Of a stretch of 32,792 nucleotides of DNA, positions 6,823-13,992 are shown piece by piece. The notes under the pieces are model-generated. The model did no database searches and had not been told where the DNA came from. It was given only the letters and a program-made list of their open reading frames with translations. The position numbers were made by a program, and so were the translations under genes. This DNA comes from Firmicutes bacterium UBA1393 (GTDB lineage: Bacteria; Bacillota; DTU025): assembly GCA_002305255.1 (NCBI GenBank), contig DBQN01000051.1, forward strand, positions 25,834-58,625, given 5' to 3'. How positions within the stretch are numbered: position 1 is the stretch's first letter; every line of letters begins with the position of its first letter.

Positions 6823-8082
6823 ATGTTCGACCACCTGAAACGTGAAGATCCCGAACTCGCGAGTGCCGTGTTTGCCGAGATACGCAGGCAGAACAGCACG
6901 ATTGAGCTGATTGCATCCGAGAACTTCGTCAGCCCCGCAGTGCTCGAAGTCGTCGGTAGTCCTCTAACCAACAAGTACGCTGAAGGCTATCCCGGGAGGC
7001 GCTACTACGGCGGATGCGAGTACGTCGATGTAGTTGAGTCGCTGGCTATTGACAGGGCCAAGCTGCTATTCGGTGCGGAGCATGTGAACGTCCAGCCGCA
7101 CTCAGGGGCACAGGCGAACACAGCAGTCTACTTCGCCGCCCTCGAACCCGGTGACACCGTTCTCGGGCTGAACCTGTCGCACGGCGGCCATCTAACCCAC
7201 GGCATGCACCTCAACATCTCCGGCAAGTACTTTAACTTCATCCCCTACGGCGTCCGGCCGGATGACCAGCTCCTCGACTACGAGGCCCTAGAGCAGCTCG
7301 CCAGGGAGCACAAGCCGAAGATGATAGTGGCGGGGGCCAGTGCCTACCCACGCACGATAGACTTTGAGCGCATGGCCGCTATTGCCCACGAGGTCGGCGC
7401 CTTGCTGATGGTCGACATGGCACACATCGCCGGCCTTGTAGCCGCCGGCCTGCACCCGAGTCCTGTGCCGCACGCCGACTTTGTCACGACGACGACGCAC
7501 AAGACCCTCAGAGGCACCAGAGGCGGCATGATCATGTGCAGAGCCCAGTGGGCGAAGAAGATCGATTCCGCGGTGTTCCCGGGCACCCAGGGCGGTCCGC
7601 TGATGCACGTTATCGCCGGCAAGGCCGTGGCCTTCAACGAAGCTCTCAAGCCCGAGTTCAAAGACTACCAGCGGCGTATCCTCGCGAACGCTAAGTCGCT
7701 GGCGGCAGGGCTTTTGGAGCGCGGTTGGAAGCTGGTGTCAGGGGGAACCGATAACCACATCGTCCTCATGGATCTGAGGGGAACCGGGATTACCGGCAAG
7801 GCTGGTGAGACGGTGCTCGACAGCGTCGGGATCACAGTGAACAAGAACACCATTCCATGGGATCCTGAGAAGCCGACGGTTACAAGCGGCATAAGGATGG
7901 GCACATCGGCCGTTACGACCAGGGGCTTTACCGAGGAGGACCTTGCAGAAGTCGCCCGGCTGGTAGATCAGACGCTGCGCTCCGAGGGTTCTGCGCAACT
8001 GCTGGACGACGTCCGACAGCGCGTAAAGGTCATCTTGGAGCGTTACCCGCTATACCCCGACATCGTGCGGGCAATCGAGTGA
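6823..8082 (+). CDS. glyA: serine hydroxymethyltransferase
   Basis: This 419-residue PLP enzyme interconverts serine and glycine with transfer of a one-carbon unit to tetrahydrofolate. The Schiff-base lysine is K227 in TTTTHKTLRGTRGG, and other family segments are ENFVSPAVLE, YAEGYPGRRYYGG and HSGAQANTAVY. The start ATG 6823 has AAGGTGA 9 nt upstream. It follows pdxS by 63 nt, placing cofactor synthesis beside a major cofactor user. A perfect 10-bp hairpin follows the gene. Confidence 0.97.
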   Translation: MFDHLKREDPELASAVFAEIRRQNSTIELIASENFVSPAVLEVVGSPLTNKYAEGYPGRRYYGGCEYVDVVESLAIDRAKLLFGAEHVNVQPHSGAQANTAVYFAALEPGDTVLGLNLSHGGHLTHGMHLNISGKYFNFIPYGVRPDDQLLDYEALEQLAREHKPKMIVAGASAYPRTIDFERMAAIAHEVGALLMVDMAHIAGLVAAGLHPSPVPHADFVTTTTHKTLRGTRGGMIMCRAQWAKKIDSAVFPGTQGGPLMHVIAGKAVAFNEALKPEFKDYQRRILANAKSLAAGLLERGWKLVSGGTDNHIVLMDLRGTGITGKAGETVLDSVGITVNKNTIPWDPEKPTVTSGIRMGTSAVTTRGFTEEDLAEVARLVDQTLRSEGSAQLLDDVRQRVKVILERYPLYPDIVRAIE

Positions 8083-8115
8083 TCCCGAGCGCGATACATA
8101 CACCTGTGTGACCTT

Positions 8116-8139
8116 CGTGCCGCGGTACACCGCGGCACG
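8116..8139 (+). terminator. strong hairpin after glyA, probable terminator without T-run
   Basis: A perfect 10-bp stem, CGTGCCGCGG with loop TACA and CCGCGGCACG. No T-run follows, so intrinsic termination is uncertain; mRNA 3'-end protection is an alternative. Confidence 0.45.
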
Positions 8140-8169
8140 GTCATAGTCTATACACCAGCTGCGATCTGC

Positions 8170-8197
8170 TTGTCAACGCCAGCTGAGTACGGACAAT
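8170..8197 (+). promoter_or_regulatory. porCDAB promoter
   Basis: TTGTCA (8170-8175) and GACAAT (8192-8197) with a 16-bp spacer, 26 bp before the porC start. The -10 matches four of six positions. Confidence 0.45.
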
Positions 8198-8222
8198 ACT
8201 ATGCACTATAAGGAGGAGAAAC

Positions 8223-8798
8223 ATGGCTAAGCTCTTGGAGATACGCTGGCACGGACGTGCAGGCCAGGGAGCGAAGACCGCAGCCCTGGTGTTAGCCGAG
8301 GCAGCCATCTCTGCTGGCAGGTACGCTCAGGCTTTCCCAGAGTACGGACCTGAACGCATGGGCGCCCCCATGCAGGCGTTTAACAGGATTTCCGACGAAC
8401 CCATTACCGTCCACAGCCACGTGACGAACCCCAGCATCGTCGTGATACTCGACCCGACGCTTATTGCTGCCACGAACGTCAAGGCCGGCGTGCCGGCCGA
8501 CGGCATCTACCTCGTGAACACCACGATGGGACCTTGCGAGATGCGCAAGAGGTTGGGGCTCACCGATTCACCGGCCAAGGTATACACCCTAGACGCCACG
8601 CAGATATCGATGGACACTATCGGTCGCGCGATGCCGAATACGCCCATGATGGGCGCACTCGTGGGGGCAACGGGCCTGCTCGAGCTGGATCAGCTGATTG
8701 CCGATACCCGGGAGAAGCTCGGTCGCAAACTTCGCCCAGAGATCGTGGAGAAGAACATCGAGGCCATTCGCAGGGCCTTCCAGGAGGTGGCTTCCTAG
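8223..8798 (+). CDS. porC: pyruvate:ferredoxin oxidoreductase (2-oxoacid family), gamma subunit
   Basis: The 191-residue subunit opens with the family signature GRAGQGAKTA (residues 11-20) and contains FPEYGPERMGAPM, typical of gamma domains of 2-oxoacid:ferredoxin oxidoreductases. The enzyme oxidatively decarboxylates pyruvate to acetyl-CoA and reduces ferredoxin, or runs in reverse for carbon fixation. A strong ribosome site, AAGGAGGAG at 8210-8218, precedes ATG 8223. It is first of four tightly spaced genes in the order gamma, delta, alpha, beta, as in other four-subunit archaeal-type enzymes. Substrate specificity for pyruvate rather than another 2-oxoacid is inferred. Confidence 0.93.
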   Translation: MAKLLEIRWHGRAGQGAKTAALVLAEAAISAGRYAQAFPEYGPERMGAPMQAFNRISDEPITVHSHVTNPSIVVILDPTLIAATNVKAGVPADGIYLVNTTMGPCEMRKRLGLTDSPAKVYTLDATQISMDTIGRAMPNTPMMGALVGATGLLELDQLIADTREKLGRKLRPEIVEKNIEAIRRAFQEVAS

Positions 8799-9152
8799 AT
8801 GTCAGTGCCGAAGAACGCAGGCTGGAGAGACGTGCCGAAGGCCGGGCGGATCCTCGAACCGGGTTCTGCAGCTGAGTATGAAACAGGCGGCTGGAGAACT
8901 TACCGTCCACAGCACATACCTGAGAACTGCATACATTGCCTGTTCTGCTGGCTCTACTGCCCTGACATGTCGGTGATCGCCCGTGACGGCAAGTTCGGGG
9001 AGATCAACTACAAGTCCTGCAAGGGATGCGGTGTGTGCGCCCAGGTATGTCCGGGCAAGCGCGGGCAGAAGGCTCTGGTCATGGTGCTCGACGAGGCGGC
9101 AGCCGCAACCGCGGAAGAGTCCTGTGCCGAGCCCAAGGCTCAGACGAAGTAG
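8799..9152 (+). CDS. porD: pyruvate:ferredoxin oxidoreductase, delta (ferredoxin-like) subunit
   Basis: The 117-residue subunit holds two [4Fe-4S] cluster motifs: C44-x2-C47-x2-C50-x3-C54-P and C74-x2-C77-x2-C80-x3-C84-P. They form the electron exit route from the thiamine site to external ferredoxin. The gene starts at ATG 8799, directly after the porC stop. About 25 residues beyond the second cluster form an Ala/Glu-rich tail of no obvious function. Confidence 0.93.
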   Translation: MSVPKNAGWRDVPKAGRILEPGSAAEYETGGWRTYRPQHIPENCIHCLFCWLYCPDMSVIARDGKFGEINYKSCKGCGVCAQVCPGKRGQKALVMVLDEAAAATAEESCAEPKAQTK

Positions 9153-9168
9153 GAAGGAGGACAAGGTA

Positions 9169-10350
9169 ATGAGCATCAGAGTCGCAAAGACGGGCAACGA
9201 GGCCGTGGCCGAGGCCATGCGCCAGATGCGCCCTGACGTCGTCGCCGCATATCCAATAACGCCGCAGACCGAGATAGTTCAGATCTTCTCCGGCTTCGTC
9301 GCCGACGGGCTGGTAGACACCGAGATGGTCACGGTTGAGAGCGAGCACTCAGCGATGAGCGCCACTGTTGGAGCCGCTGCTGCCGGGGCGAGGGCCATGA
9401 CGGCCACGTCCGCCAACGGCCTTGCATTGATGTGGGAGATCGTTTACATTGCCGCCTCGATGAGGCTGCCGATAGTCATGCCGGTCGTGAACCGCGCCCT
9501 GTCGGGTCCGATCAACATTCACTGCGATCACAGCGACACCATGGGTGCCAGAGACTCCGGCTGGATTCAGATCTTCTCTGAGAACGCGCAGGAGGCGTAC
9601 GATAACACCCTCCAGGCACTGCGCATCGCTGAGAACCCCAACGTGCTTCTCCCCGCTATGGTCACCATGGATGGCTTCATCATAAGCCACGCCATGGAGG
9701 TCATGGAGATCCTTGAAGACGAGAAGGTCCGCGAGTGGGTAGGGGAGTACGTTCCGGAGAACCCGCTGTTAGACGTGGACAACCCTGTTACCATAGGGCC
9801 CCTCGATCTGTATGACTGGAACATGGAGCACAAGCGTCAGCAGGCGGAGGCTATGGTTCAGAGCAAGGCAGTGATTCTGAAGGTCGCTGAGGACTACGCG
9901 AAGCTAACAGGCAGGCGCTACGGCCTTTTCGAGGAGTACATGCTGGAAGATGCTGAAGTCGCCGTTGTGGTGCTCGGCTCTACGGCAGGAACCGCCAAGG
10001 TGGTAGTCAACGAGCTGAGAAAGCAGGGCGTCAAGGCCGGACTGCTGAAGCTAAGAGTATTCAGGCCGTTCCCTGCTGAGGAGATTGCTGCAGCGCTCAA
10101 GCACGTGAAGGCCATCGCCGTGATGGATAGGTCAGATTCCTTCAACGCCATCAGCGGGCCGGTGTTCGCTGAAGTGAGGTCGGCGATGTATGGCGTGCAG
10201 AGCGCGCCGGCGATTGTAGACTACATCTACGGCATCGGCGGCAGGGACGTCACGCCCGAGCACATCCGCAAAGTCTACGATGATCTGGCGAATATAGCAG
10301 CCCGGGGCAAGGCAGACCGCATCCTGACCTACCTGGGCGTGAGAGAGTAG
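9169..10350 (+). CDS. porA: pyruvate:ferredoxin oxidoreductase, alpha subunit
   Basis: The 393-residue subunit contains the conserved AYPITPQTEIVQ near residue 24 and EHSAMSATVGAAAAGARAMTATS, both typical of the alpha (pyrimidine-binding) part of PorA. It pairs with PorB to bind thiamine diphosphate. ATG 9169 is preceded by GGAAGGAGGA at 7-nt spacing; the frame is open further upstream but that part overlaps porD. The start of porB follows by 11 nt. Confidence 0.94.
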   Translation: MSIRVAKTGNEAVAEAMRQMRPDVVAAYPITPQTEIVQIFSGFVADGLVDTEMVTVESEHSAMSATVGAAAAGARAMTATSANGLALMWEIVYIAASMRLPIVMPVVNRALSGPINIHCDHSDTMGARDSGWIQIFSENAQEAYDNTLQALRIAENPNVLLPAMVTMDGFIISHAMEVMEILEDEKVREWVGEYVPENPLLDVDNPVTIGPLDLYDWNMEHKRQQAEAMVQSKAVILKVAEDYAKLTGRRYGLFEEYMLEDAEVAVVVLGSTAGTAKVVVNELRKQGVKAGLLKLRVFRPFPAEEIAAALKHVKAIAVMDRSDSFNAISGPVFAEVRSAMYGVQSAPAIVDYIYGIGGRDVTPEHIRKVYDDLANIAARGKADRILTYLGVRE

Positions 10351-10361
10351 GAGGTGGGCAC

Positions 10362-11282
10362 ATGGCGACGCTGAAAGAGCTATCTACAAGGGAGTTCAAC
10401 ATATCGTCTGGTCACAGGGCTTGCGCGGGTTGCGCCTTCCCCATGATCATAAAGCAGGCGCTCATGGCTGCCGACAATCCTGTGGTCGTCGGTTGCGCTA
10501 CCGGATGTATGGAGGTGTGCACCACCATCTATCCCTACACGGCGTGGAAGGTGCCCTTCATCCATAATGCCTTCGAGAACTCAGCAGCTACAGTCAGTGG
10601 TGTCGAGGCTGCCTATCAGTCACTGCGCCGCAAGGGCAAGATCGACAAGAAGATCGACTTCATTGCCTTCGGTGGAGACGGCGGAACATACGACATCGGG
10701 TTCCAGTCGCTGTCGGGCGCCATGGAGCGCGGCCATGACATGCTGTACATCTGCTACGACAACCAGGCCTACATGAACACCGGTATCCAGCGCTCGAGCG
10801 CCACACCGCGGGGAGCCAACACCACTACCAGCCCTGCCGGCAAGGAGTCGTTCGGCAAGAAGCAGTACCGGAAAGACCTGACCGAGGTCATGGTCGCCCA
10901 CGGCATCCCCTTCGTGGCGCAGGCTTCGCCGGCCATGTGGAGTGACCTGATGTCGAAGGTGAACAGGGCCCTGGCAGTTGAAGGCCCGGCGTTCATGAAC
11001 GTGATCCAGCCGTGCGTGCTCGGATGGAAGTATGACTCCAGCCAGTCGGTGGCCCTCGCCAAGCTGGCGGTGGACACCTGCTACTGGCCGCTCTATGAGG
11101 TTGTGGAAGGCAAGTACAAGCTGAGCTACAAGCCGAAGGAGAAGGTGCCCGTGCGCGAGTTCCTCCAGAAGCAAGACAGGTTCCGCCACCTCTTCACCCC
11201 CAAGAACGAGCACATCATCGATGAGATCCAGGCCGAGATCGACAGGAAGTGGGAAGCACTCCTTGCCAAGTGCGGCGAGTAA
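10362..11282 (+). CDS. porB: pyruvate:ferredoxin oxidoreductase, beta subunit
   Basis: The 306-residue subunit binds thiamine diphosphate through GDGGTYDIG with a later YDNQAYMNTG segment, the classical GDG...N motif. Cysteines C21, C24 (CAGC), C49 (ATGC) and C218 (QPCVLG) match the four ligands of the proximal [4Fe-4S] cluster in PorB. C45 and C53 flank C49 and are extra. It ends the porCDAB operon; GAGGTGGGCAC precedes the ATG. A long hairpin follows about 40 nt after the stop. Confidence 0.94.
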   Translation: MATLKELSTREFNISSGHRACAGCAFPMIIKQALMAADNPVVVGCATGCMEVCTTIYPYTAWKVPFIHNAFENSAATVSGVEAAYQSLRRKGKIDKKIDFIAFGGDGGTYDIGFQSLSGAMERGHDMLYICYDNQAYMNTGIQRSSATPRGANTTTSPAGKESFGKKQYRKDLTEVMVAHGIPFVAQASPAMWSDLMSKVNRALAVEGPAFMNVIQPCVLGWKYDSSQSVALAKLAVDTCYWPLYEVVEGKYKLSYKPKEKVPVREFLQKQDRFRHLFTPKNEHIIDEIQAEIDRKWEALLAKCGE

Positions 11283-11323
11283 CCTGATCGCAGGCTGAAT
11301 CAGTCTGCTCGCTTTCGAAATGC

Positions 11324-11366
11324 GTGCCCGGGTGCACCCTGAACGGACACCCGGGCGCCGCTGTTT
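11324..11366 (+). terminator. probable terminator after porB
   Basis: An 11-bp stem, GTGCCCGGGTG (11324-11334) with CACCCGGGCGC (11348-11358), one G-T wobble and a 13-nt loop, followed by a weak CGCTGTTTCC tract. Confidence 0.55.
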
Positions 11367-11498
11367 CCATCTCTGTTCCCCTATAGCACTCTAGACTGCA
11401 GTTTCCGCGCGACTGCCGCCGGGGCGACGACCCGCCGCATGAACTGAGACTGCCGGCCGCGGCGCTGTCGGCGAACGAAACACGCTTGTAGCTGGCGC
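11367..11498. other. gene-free stretch before the palindrome array
   Basis: No open frame with a ribosome site and no recognisable RNA is seen. The end of this stretch holds TTGTAGCTGG just before the first array palindrome; a near-identical ATGTAGCTGG precedes the second, so these two units share flanking sequence. Confidence 0.4.
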
Positions 11499-11840
11499 GA
11501 CCCGCCGATGGGTCGTCTTCAGGCGCATGTAGCTGGGCTGACCCAGGGGTGGGTCGATTCCGCGCCCTAATGGCCCATCCGTGGGTCGTTCGGTTCGAGA
11601 AGTGACCCAACCGTGGGCCACCCACATCGAGGACGAGCCGGCGCCGGCGCGGCCAGCCACGGCCGCCGCAACTCAAACGCGGCGTAGCAGGTCAAATAGG
11701 AAAGCGGCGCGCAGCGCCGCTCTCAGCCTTCTACTCCGTTTCGGGCGTGCACCGCGAGGTGGCCCATGCGTGGGTCGGATTCGGCCCCAAACGACCCATC
11801 CCTGGGTCGATTGGCGCCGGAAGCGACCCATCGGTGGGTC
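11499..11840. repeat. array of seven 16-bp palindromes, mostly with 32-bp periodicity
   Basis: The consensus is GACCCA-NNNN-TGGGTC. Copies start at 11499, 11540, 11572, 11604, 11761, 11793 and 11825. Start-to-start distances are 41, 32, 32, 157, 32 and 32 bp, so the 16-bp palindrome alternates with a 16-bp spacer. The arms vary at one position at most (for example GGCCCA at 11572 and 11761, TGGGCC at 11604, GACCCG at 11499). The 4-nt centres differ freely: CCGA, GGGG, TCCG, ACCG, TGCG, TCCC, TCGG. Spacers share a weak GATTC...AA pattern. The 32-bp period is close to three helical turns, which would put each palindrome on the same DNA face. No gene lies within; short frames on both strands arise from the repeats. 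Confidence 0.85.
11703..11721. other. perfect hairpin between the two palindrome clusters
   Basis: AGCGGCGC with loop GCA and GCGCCGCT, an 8-bp perfect stem unrelated in sequence to the GACCCA/TGGGTC units, located in the 141-bp gap between the fourth and fifth copies. Confidence 0.4.
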
Positions 11841-11940
11841 GCCCCCCTCGGCGTGAGCCTGACAGCGCACGACGATCGAGCTGTGTGTGTTCCGGTCGTC
11901 CCCGGCATGGAGCTTGCCGGAAAAGTTGCCGAGAAGTGCA

Positions 11941-11970
11941 TTGACATCATGCATTGGTTGTGTGTATGAT
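11941..11970 (+). promoter_or_regulatory. promoter of the serS T-box transcript
   Basis: A perfect TTGACA (11941-11946) and TATGAT (11965-11970) with an 18-bp spacer. Transcription would start near 11977, about 11 nt before the basal helix of T-box Stem I. Confidence 0.75.
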
Positions 11971-11984
11971 GATTGAAACGCAAT

Positions 11985-12297
11985 GAAGGAGACTAGTAGC
12001 TTCCGCGCCCCTCCTCAGAGAGCCGGATGCGACGCTCGATCTGTATGCCGGAAGCACTGGCAGGGCAGGCTGGCATCGAGTGAACGCGGGTGTGACCCGG
12101 TGGGCGGGCTGAAGCGAATCCACTCCAGAGCGGCGGGCTGAACAAGAGTAAGCCTTGACGGGACCGCCCGTGACAGCGGCAACGAGAGGGTGCGCCTGTG
12201 AACAAGCTAAGGCTTGTCCAGGCGGCCAATCGGGGTGGCAACGCGGGAAGTTTTGCCCGTCCCCGGCGGAATTCCGTCGGAGGCGGGCTTCTTTGTT
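11985..12297 (+). promoter_or_regulatory. T-box riboswitch, tRNA-Ser responsive (specifier UCC), controlling serS
   Basis: Stem I is closed by GGAG (11988-11991) with CTCC (12123-12126). Above it the specifier loop shows the loop-E pair AGTA (11995-11998) and GAA (12116-12118), followed by specifier TCC (12119-12121) and a purine. The next helix is GCTTC (11999-12003) with GAAGC (12111-12115). AGAGAGCCGG at 12017-12026 is the usual Stem I motif. A Stem III hairpin lies at 12202-12217. In the antiterminator, CGGGG/CCCCG and GCGGG/CCCGT flank the 7-nt bulge TGGCAAC (12236-12242). Its TGGC (12236-12239) pairs with the GCCA end of serine tRNAs, which have discriminator G. Uncharged tRNA-Ser(GGA) should therefore permit read-through into serS. 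The bulge differs from the usual UGGNACC by one base. Confidence 0.93.
12255..12297 (+). terminator. regulated intrinsic terminator of the serS T-box
   Basis: GCCCG (12255-12259) pairs with CGGGC (12284-12288), enclosing CCGGCGG/CCGTCGG with loop AATT, followed by a T-rich tract at 12289-12297. The 5' strand is shared with the antiterminator, which is the expected switch. Confidence 0.85.
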
Positions 12298-12342
12298 ACC
12301 CATGCCCCGAGTCGCTGAAGTAGCGCAAGGAGAGTGTATGAG

Positions 12343-13623
12343 GTGCTGGACCTAAAACTAGTCAGAGCACAATCAGACTTAGTCAGGGATTCACTGATCA
12401 GGAGGGGCGAGAAGACTGACATCCTTGACGCCCTGCTGGAGGCGGACGCGAGACGCCGCGCGATATTGGTAGAGGTCGAGGAGCTCAAGCGTCGCCGCAA
12501 TGAGGCGTCGGCCCAGATAGCCCGAATGAAGAAGAGCGGCGAGGACGCAACCGACATTATCGCTGAGATGAAGAGCGTGGGCGATGCGATACGAGATCTC
12601 GATGACGAGCTATCAGTCGTCGACGGGCGCATTCGCGAGGCGCTGCTCGCCATCCCCAACATACCTCATCCTTCTGTGCCCCTCGGGCGCGACGAGTCCG
12701 ACAACATCGAGGTGCGCAGGTGGAAGGAACCTACCCAGTTTGCATTCGAGCCGAAACCCCACTGGGACATAGGCACAGAGCTGGGCATATTCGACTTTGA
12801 GCGGGCGGCCAAGATCACCGGCGCCAGGTTCGTGATCTACCGGGGTGCCGGTTCCAACCTGGCGAGGGCGCTCATCAACTTCATGCTCGATCTCCACACC
12901 AGGCAGCATGGCTATACTGAGGTGTTCCCGCCGTACCTCGTGAATCGTGATTCCATGGTCGGCACCGGCCAGCTGCCGAAGTTCGCCGAAGACATGTTCA
13001 AGTGTGAGGGCCTGGAATACTACTTGATACCCACGGCCGAGGTGCCCGTCACGAACATGTATCGCGGCGAGATCATCGAAGCCGCGCTGCTGCCGATAAA
13101 GCACTGTGCGTATACCGCGTGCTTCAGGGCGGAGGCAGGGGCCTCAGGCCGCGACACCAGGGGTCTCATCAGGCAGCACCAGTTTGACAAGGTGGAGCTT
13201 GTCAAGTTCGTGCATCCTGATACCAGCTATGACGAGCTGGAGAGCCTGGTGAACAACGCCGAGCGCGTGCTCCAGGTGCTGGATCTGCCTTACCGCGTGA
13301 CCATGATGTGCACGGGTGATGTGGGGTTCTCAGCAGCCAAGAAGTACGATATCGAGGTATGGATGCCTAGCTACGGGCGGTATGTGGAGATAAGCTCGTG
13401 CAGCAACTTCGAGTCGTACCAGGCTCGCCGCGCGGACATAAAGTTCCGCCCTGCCGGAGGCGGCAAGGCTGAACTGGTCCACACGCTGAACGGCTCCGGT
13501 CTCGCTGTAGGGCGCACCATCGCGGCGCTGCTGGAGAATTGCCAGCGGCCTGATGGGAGCGTCGTCATCCCTGAGGCGCTCAGGTCTTACATGGGCGGTC
13601 TTGAAGTGATTGAGCGGCCGTAA
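12343..13623 (+). CDS. serS: seryl-tRNA synthetase
   Basis: The 426-residue class II synthetase has an N-terminal long coiled coil (about residues 25-105, rich in K/R/E with EELKRRRNEASAQIARMKKS) that grips the long variable arm of tRNA-Ser, then a catalytic domain with motif 2 ACFRAEAGASGRDTRGLIRQHQF and motif 3 LNGSGLAVGRTIAALLEN. GTG 12343 gives the family-typical start MLDLKL and has AAGGAGAG 8 nt upstream; a GTG at 12334 lies inside that ribosome site and is unlikely. It is controlled by the T-box upstream, and two serine tRNAs follow immediately. Confidence 0.97.
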   Translation: MLDLKLVRAQSDLVRDSLIRRGEKTDILDALLEADARRRAILVEVEELKRRRNEASAQIARMKKSGEDATDIIAEMKSVGDAIRDLDDELSVVDGRIREALLAIPNIPHPSVPLGRDESDNIEVRRWKEPTQFAFEPKPHWDIGTELGIFDFERAAKITGARFVIYRGAGSNLARALINFMLDLHTRQHGYTEVFPPYLVNRDSMVGTGQLPKFAEDMFKCEGLEYYLIPTAEVPVTNMYRGEIIEAALLPIKHCAYTACFRAEAGASGRDTRGLIRQHQFDKVELVKFVHPDTSYDELESLVNNAERVLQVLDLPYRVTMMCTGDVGFSAAKKYDIEVWMPSYGRYVEISSCSNFESYQARRADIKFRPAGGGKAELVHTLNGSGLAVGRTIAALLENCQRPDGSVVIPEALRSYMGGLEVIERP

Positions 13624-13627
13624 CGCC

Positions 13628-13657
13628 TTGACTGAGCTCGTCACGAGGTGGTATATT
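13628..13657 (+). promoter_or_regulatory. promoter for the tRNA-Ser pair
   Basis: TTGACT (13628-13633) and TATATT (13652-13657), spacer 18 bp, with a predicted start about 11 nt before tRNA-Ser(TGA). Confidence 0.65.
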
Positions 13658-13674
13658 AGCAATGGCCTCGTCCC

Positions 13675-13763
13675 GGAGGGGTGTCCGAGCGGTTTATGGA
13701 GCCGGTCTTGAAAACCGGTGTCTCAGCAATGGGCCGTGGGTTCGAATCCCACCCCCTCCGCCA
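13675..13763 (+). tRNA. tRNA-Ser (anticodon TGA)
   Basis: The acceptor GGAGGGG/CCCCTCC, discriminator G and encoded CCA are visible. The anticodon stem CCGGT/ACCGG closes loop CTTGAAA, giving TGA for codon UCA. It has a long variable arm as expected for class II tRNAs. Position 32 is C, which matters for the TtcA-like gene downstream. Confidence 0.97.
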
Positions 13764-13813
13764 GAGTGGCTTCGTTCACAAATGGAATACGCCTTCAGAG
13801 TGTTCAGTTTCGC

Positions 13814-13904
13814 GGAGAGATACCCAAGAGGCTGAAGGGGATGGTTTGCTAAACCATTAGTAGGGGTAACCCTAGCGGGGGTTCGAATCCCCCTCTCTCC
13901 GCCA
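13814..13904 (+). tRNA. tRNA-Ser (anticodon GCT)
   Basis: The acceptor GGAGAGA/TCTCTCC, discriminator G and encoded CCA are visible. The anticodon stem ATGGT/ACCAT closes loop TTGCTAA, giving GCT for AGC/AGU codons. A long variable arm is present. It lies 50 nt after tRNA-Ser(TGA) and probably shares its transcript; a terminator follows. Confidence 0.97.
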
Positions 13905-13930
13905 GTTTCATATGGTGGGCTTTAGCCCAT

Positions 13931-13969
13931 TGGCATGGCCAGTCACGTTGCGCCATGCCAGTTTTGTTT
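13931..13969 (+). terminator. intrinsic terminator after the tRNA-Ser pair
   Basis: TGGCATGGC (13931-13939) pairs perfectly with GCCATGCCA (13952-13960), followed by GTTTTGTTT. It lies within the open frame upstream of the TtcA-like start, which argues against an earlier start for that gene. Confidence 0.8.
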
Positions 13970-13992
13970 GTGCGAGAGCAGGTGAGTGCAGA

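Noticed and set aside
8983..9168. N-terminal extension of PorA
   Set aside because: It overlaps porD in another frame; ATG 9169 has a strong ribosome site and gives the family-typical N-terminus.
11499..11840. CRISPR array, because of the regular 32-bp spacing
   Set aside because: The repeated part is only 16 bp and varies in its centre, the 16-bp spacers resemble one another, and no cas genes are present.
11391..11983. Several overlapping short open frames on both strands in the palindrome region
   Set aside because: They arise from the GC-rich repeat units, lack ribosome sites and have repetitive translations such as THGWV or PTDGS with no family resemblance.
13912..13992. N-terminal extension of the TtcA-like protein
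   Set aside because: It spans a strong intrinsic terminator for the preceding tRNAs, and a TTG with a well-placed ribosome site lies at 13993.
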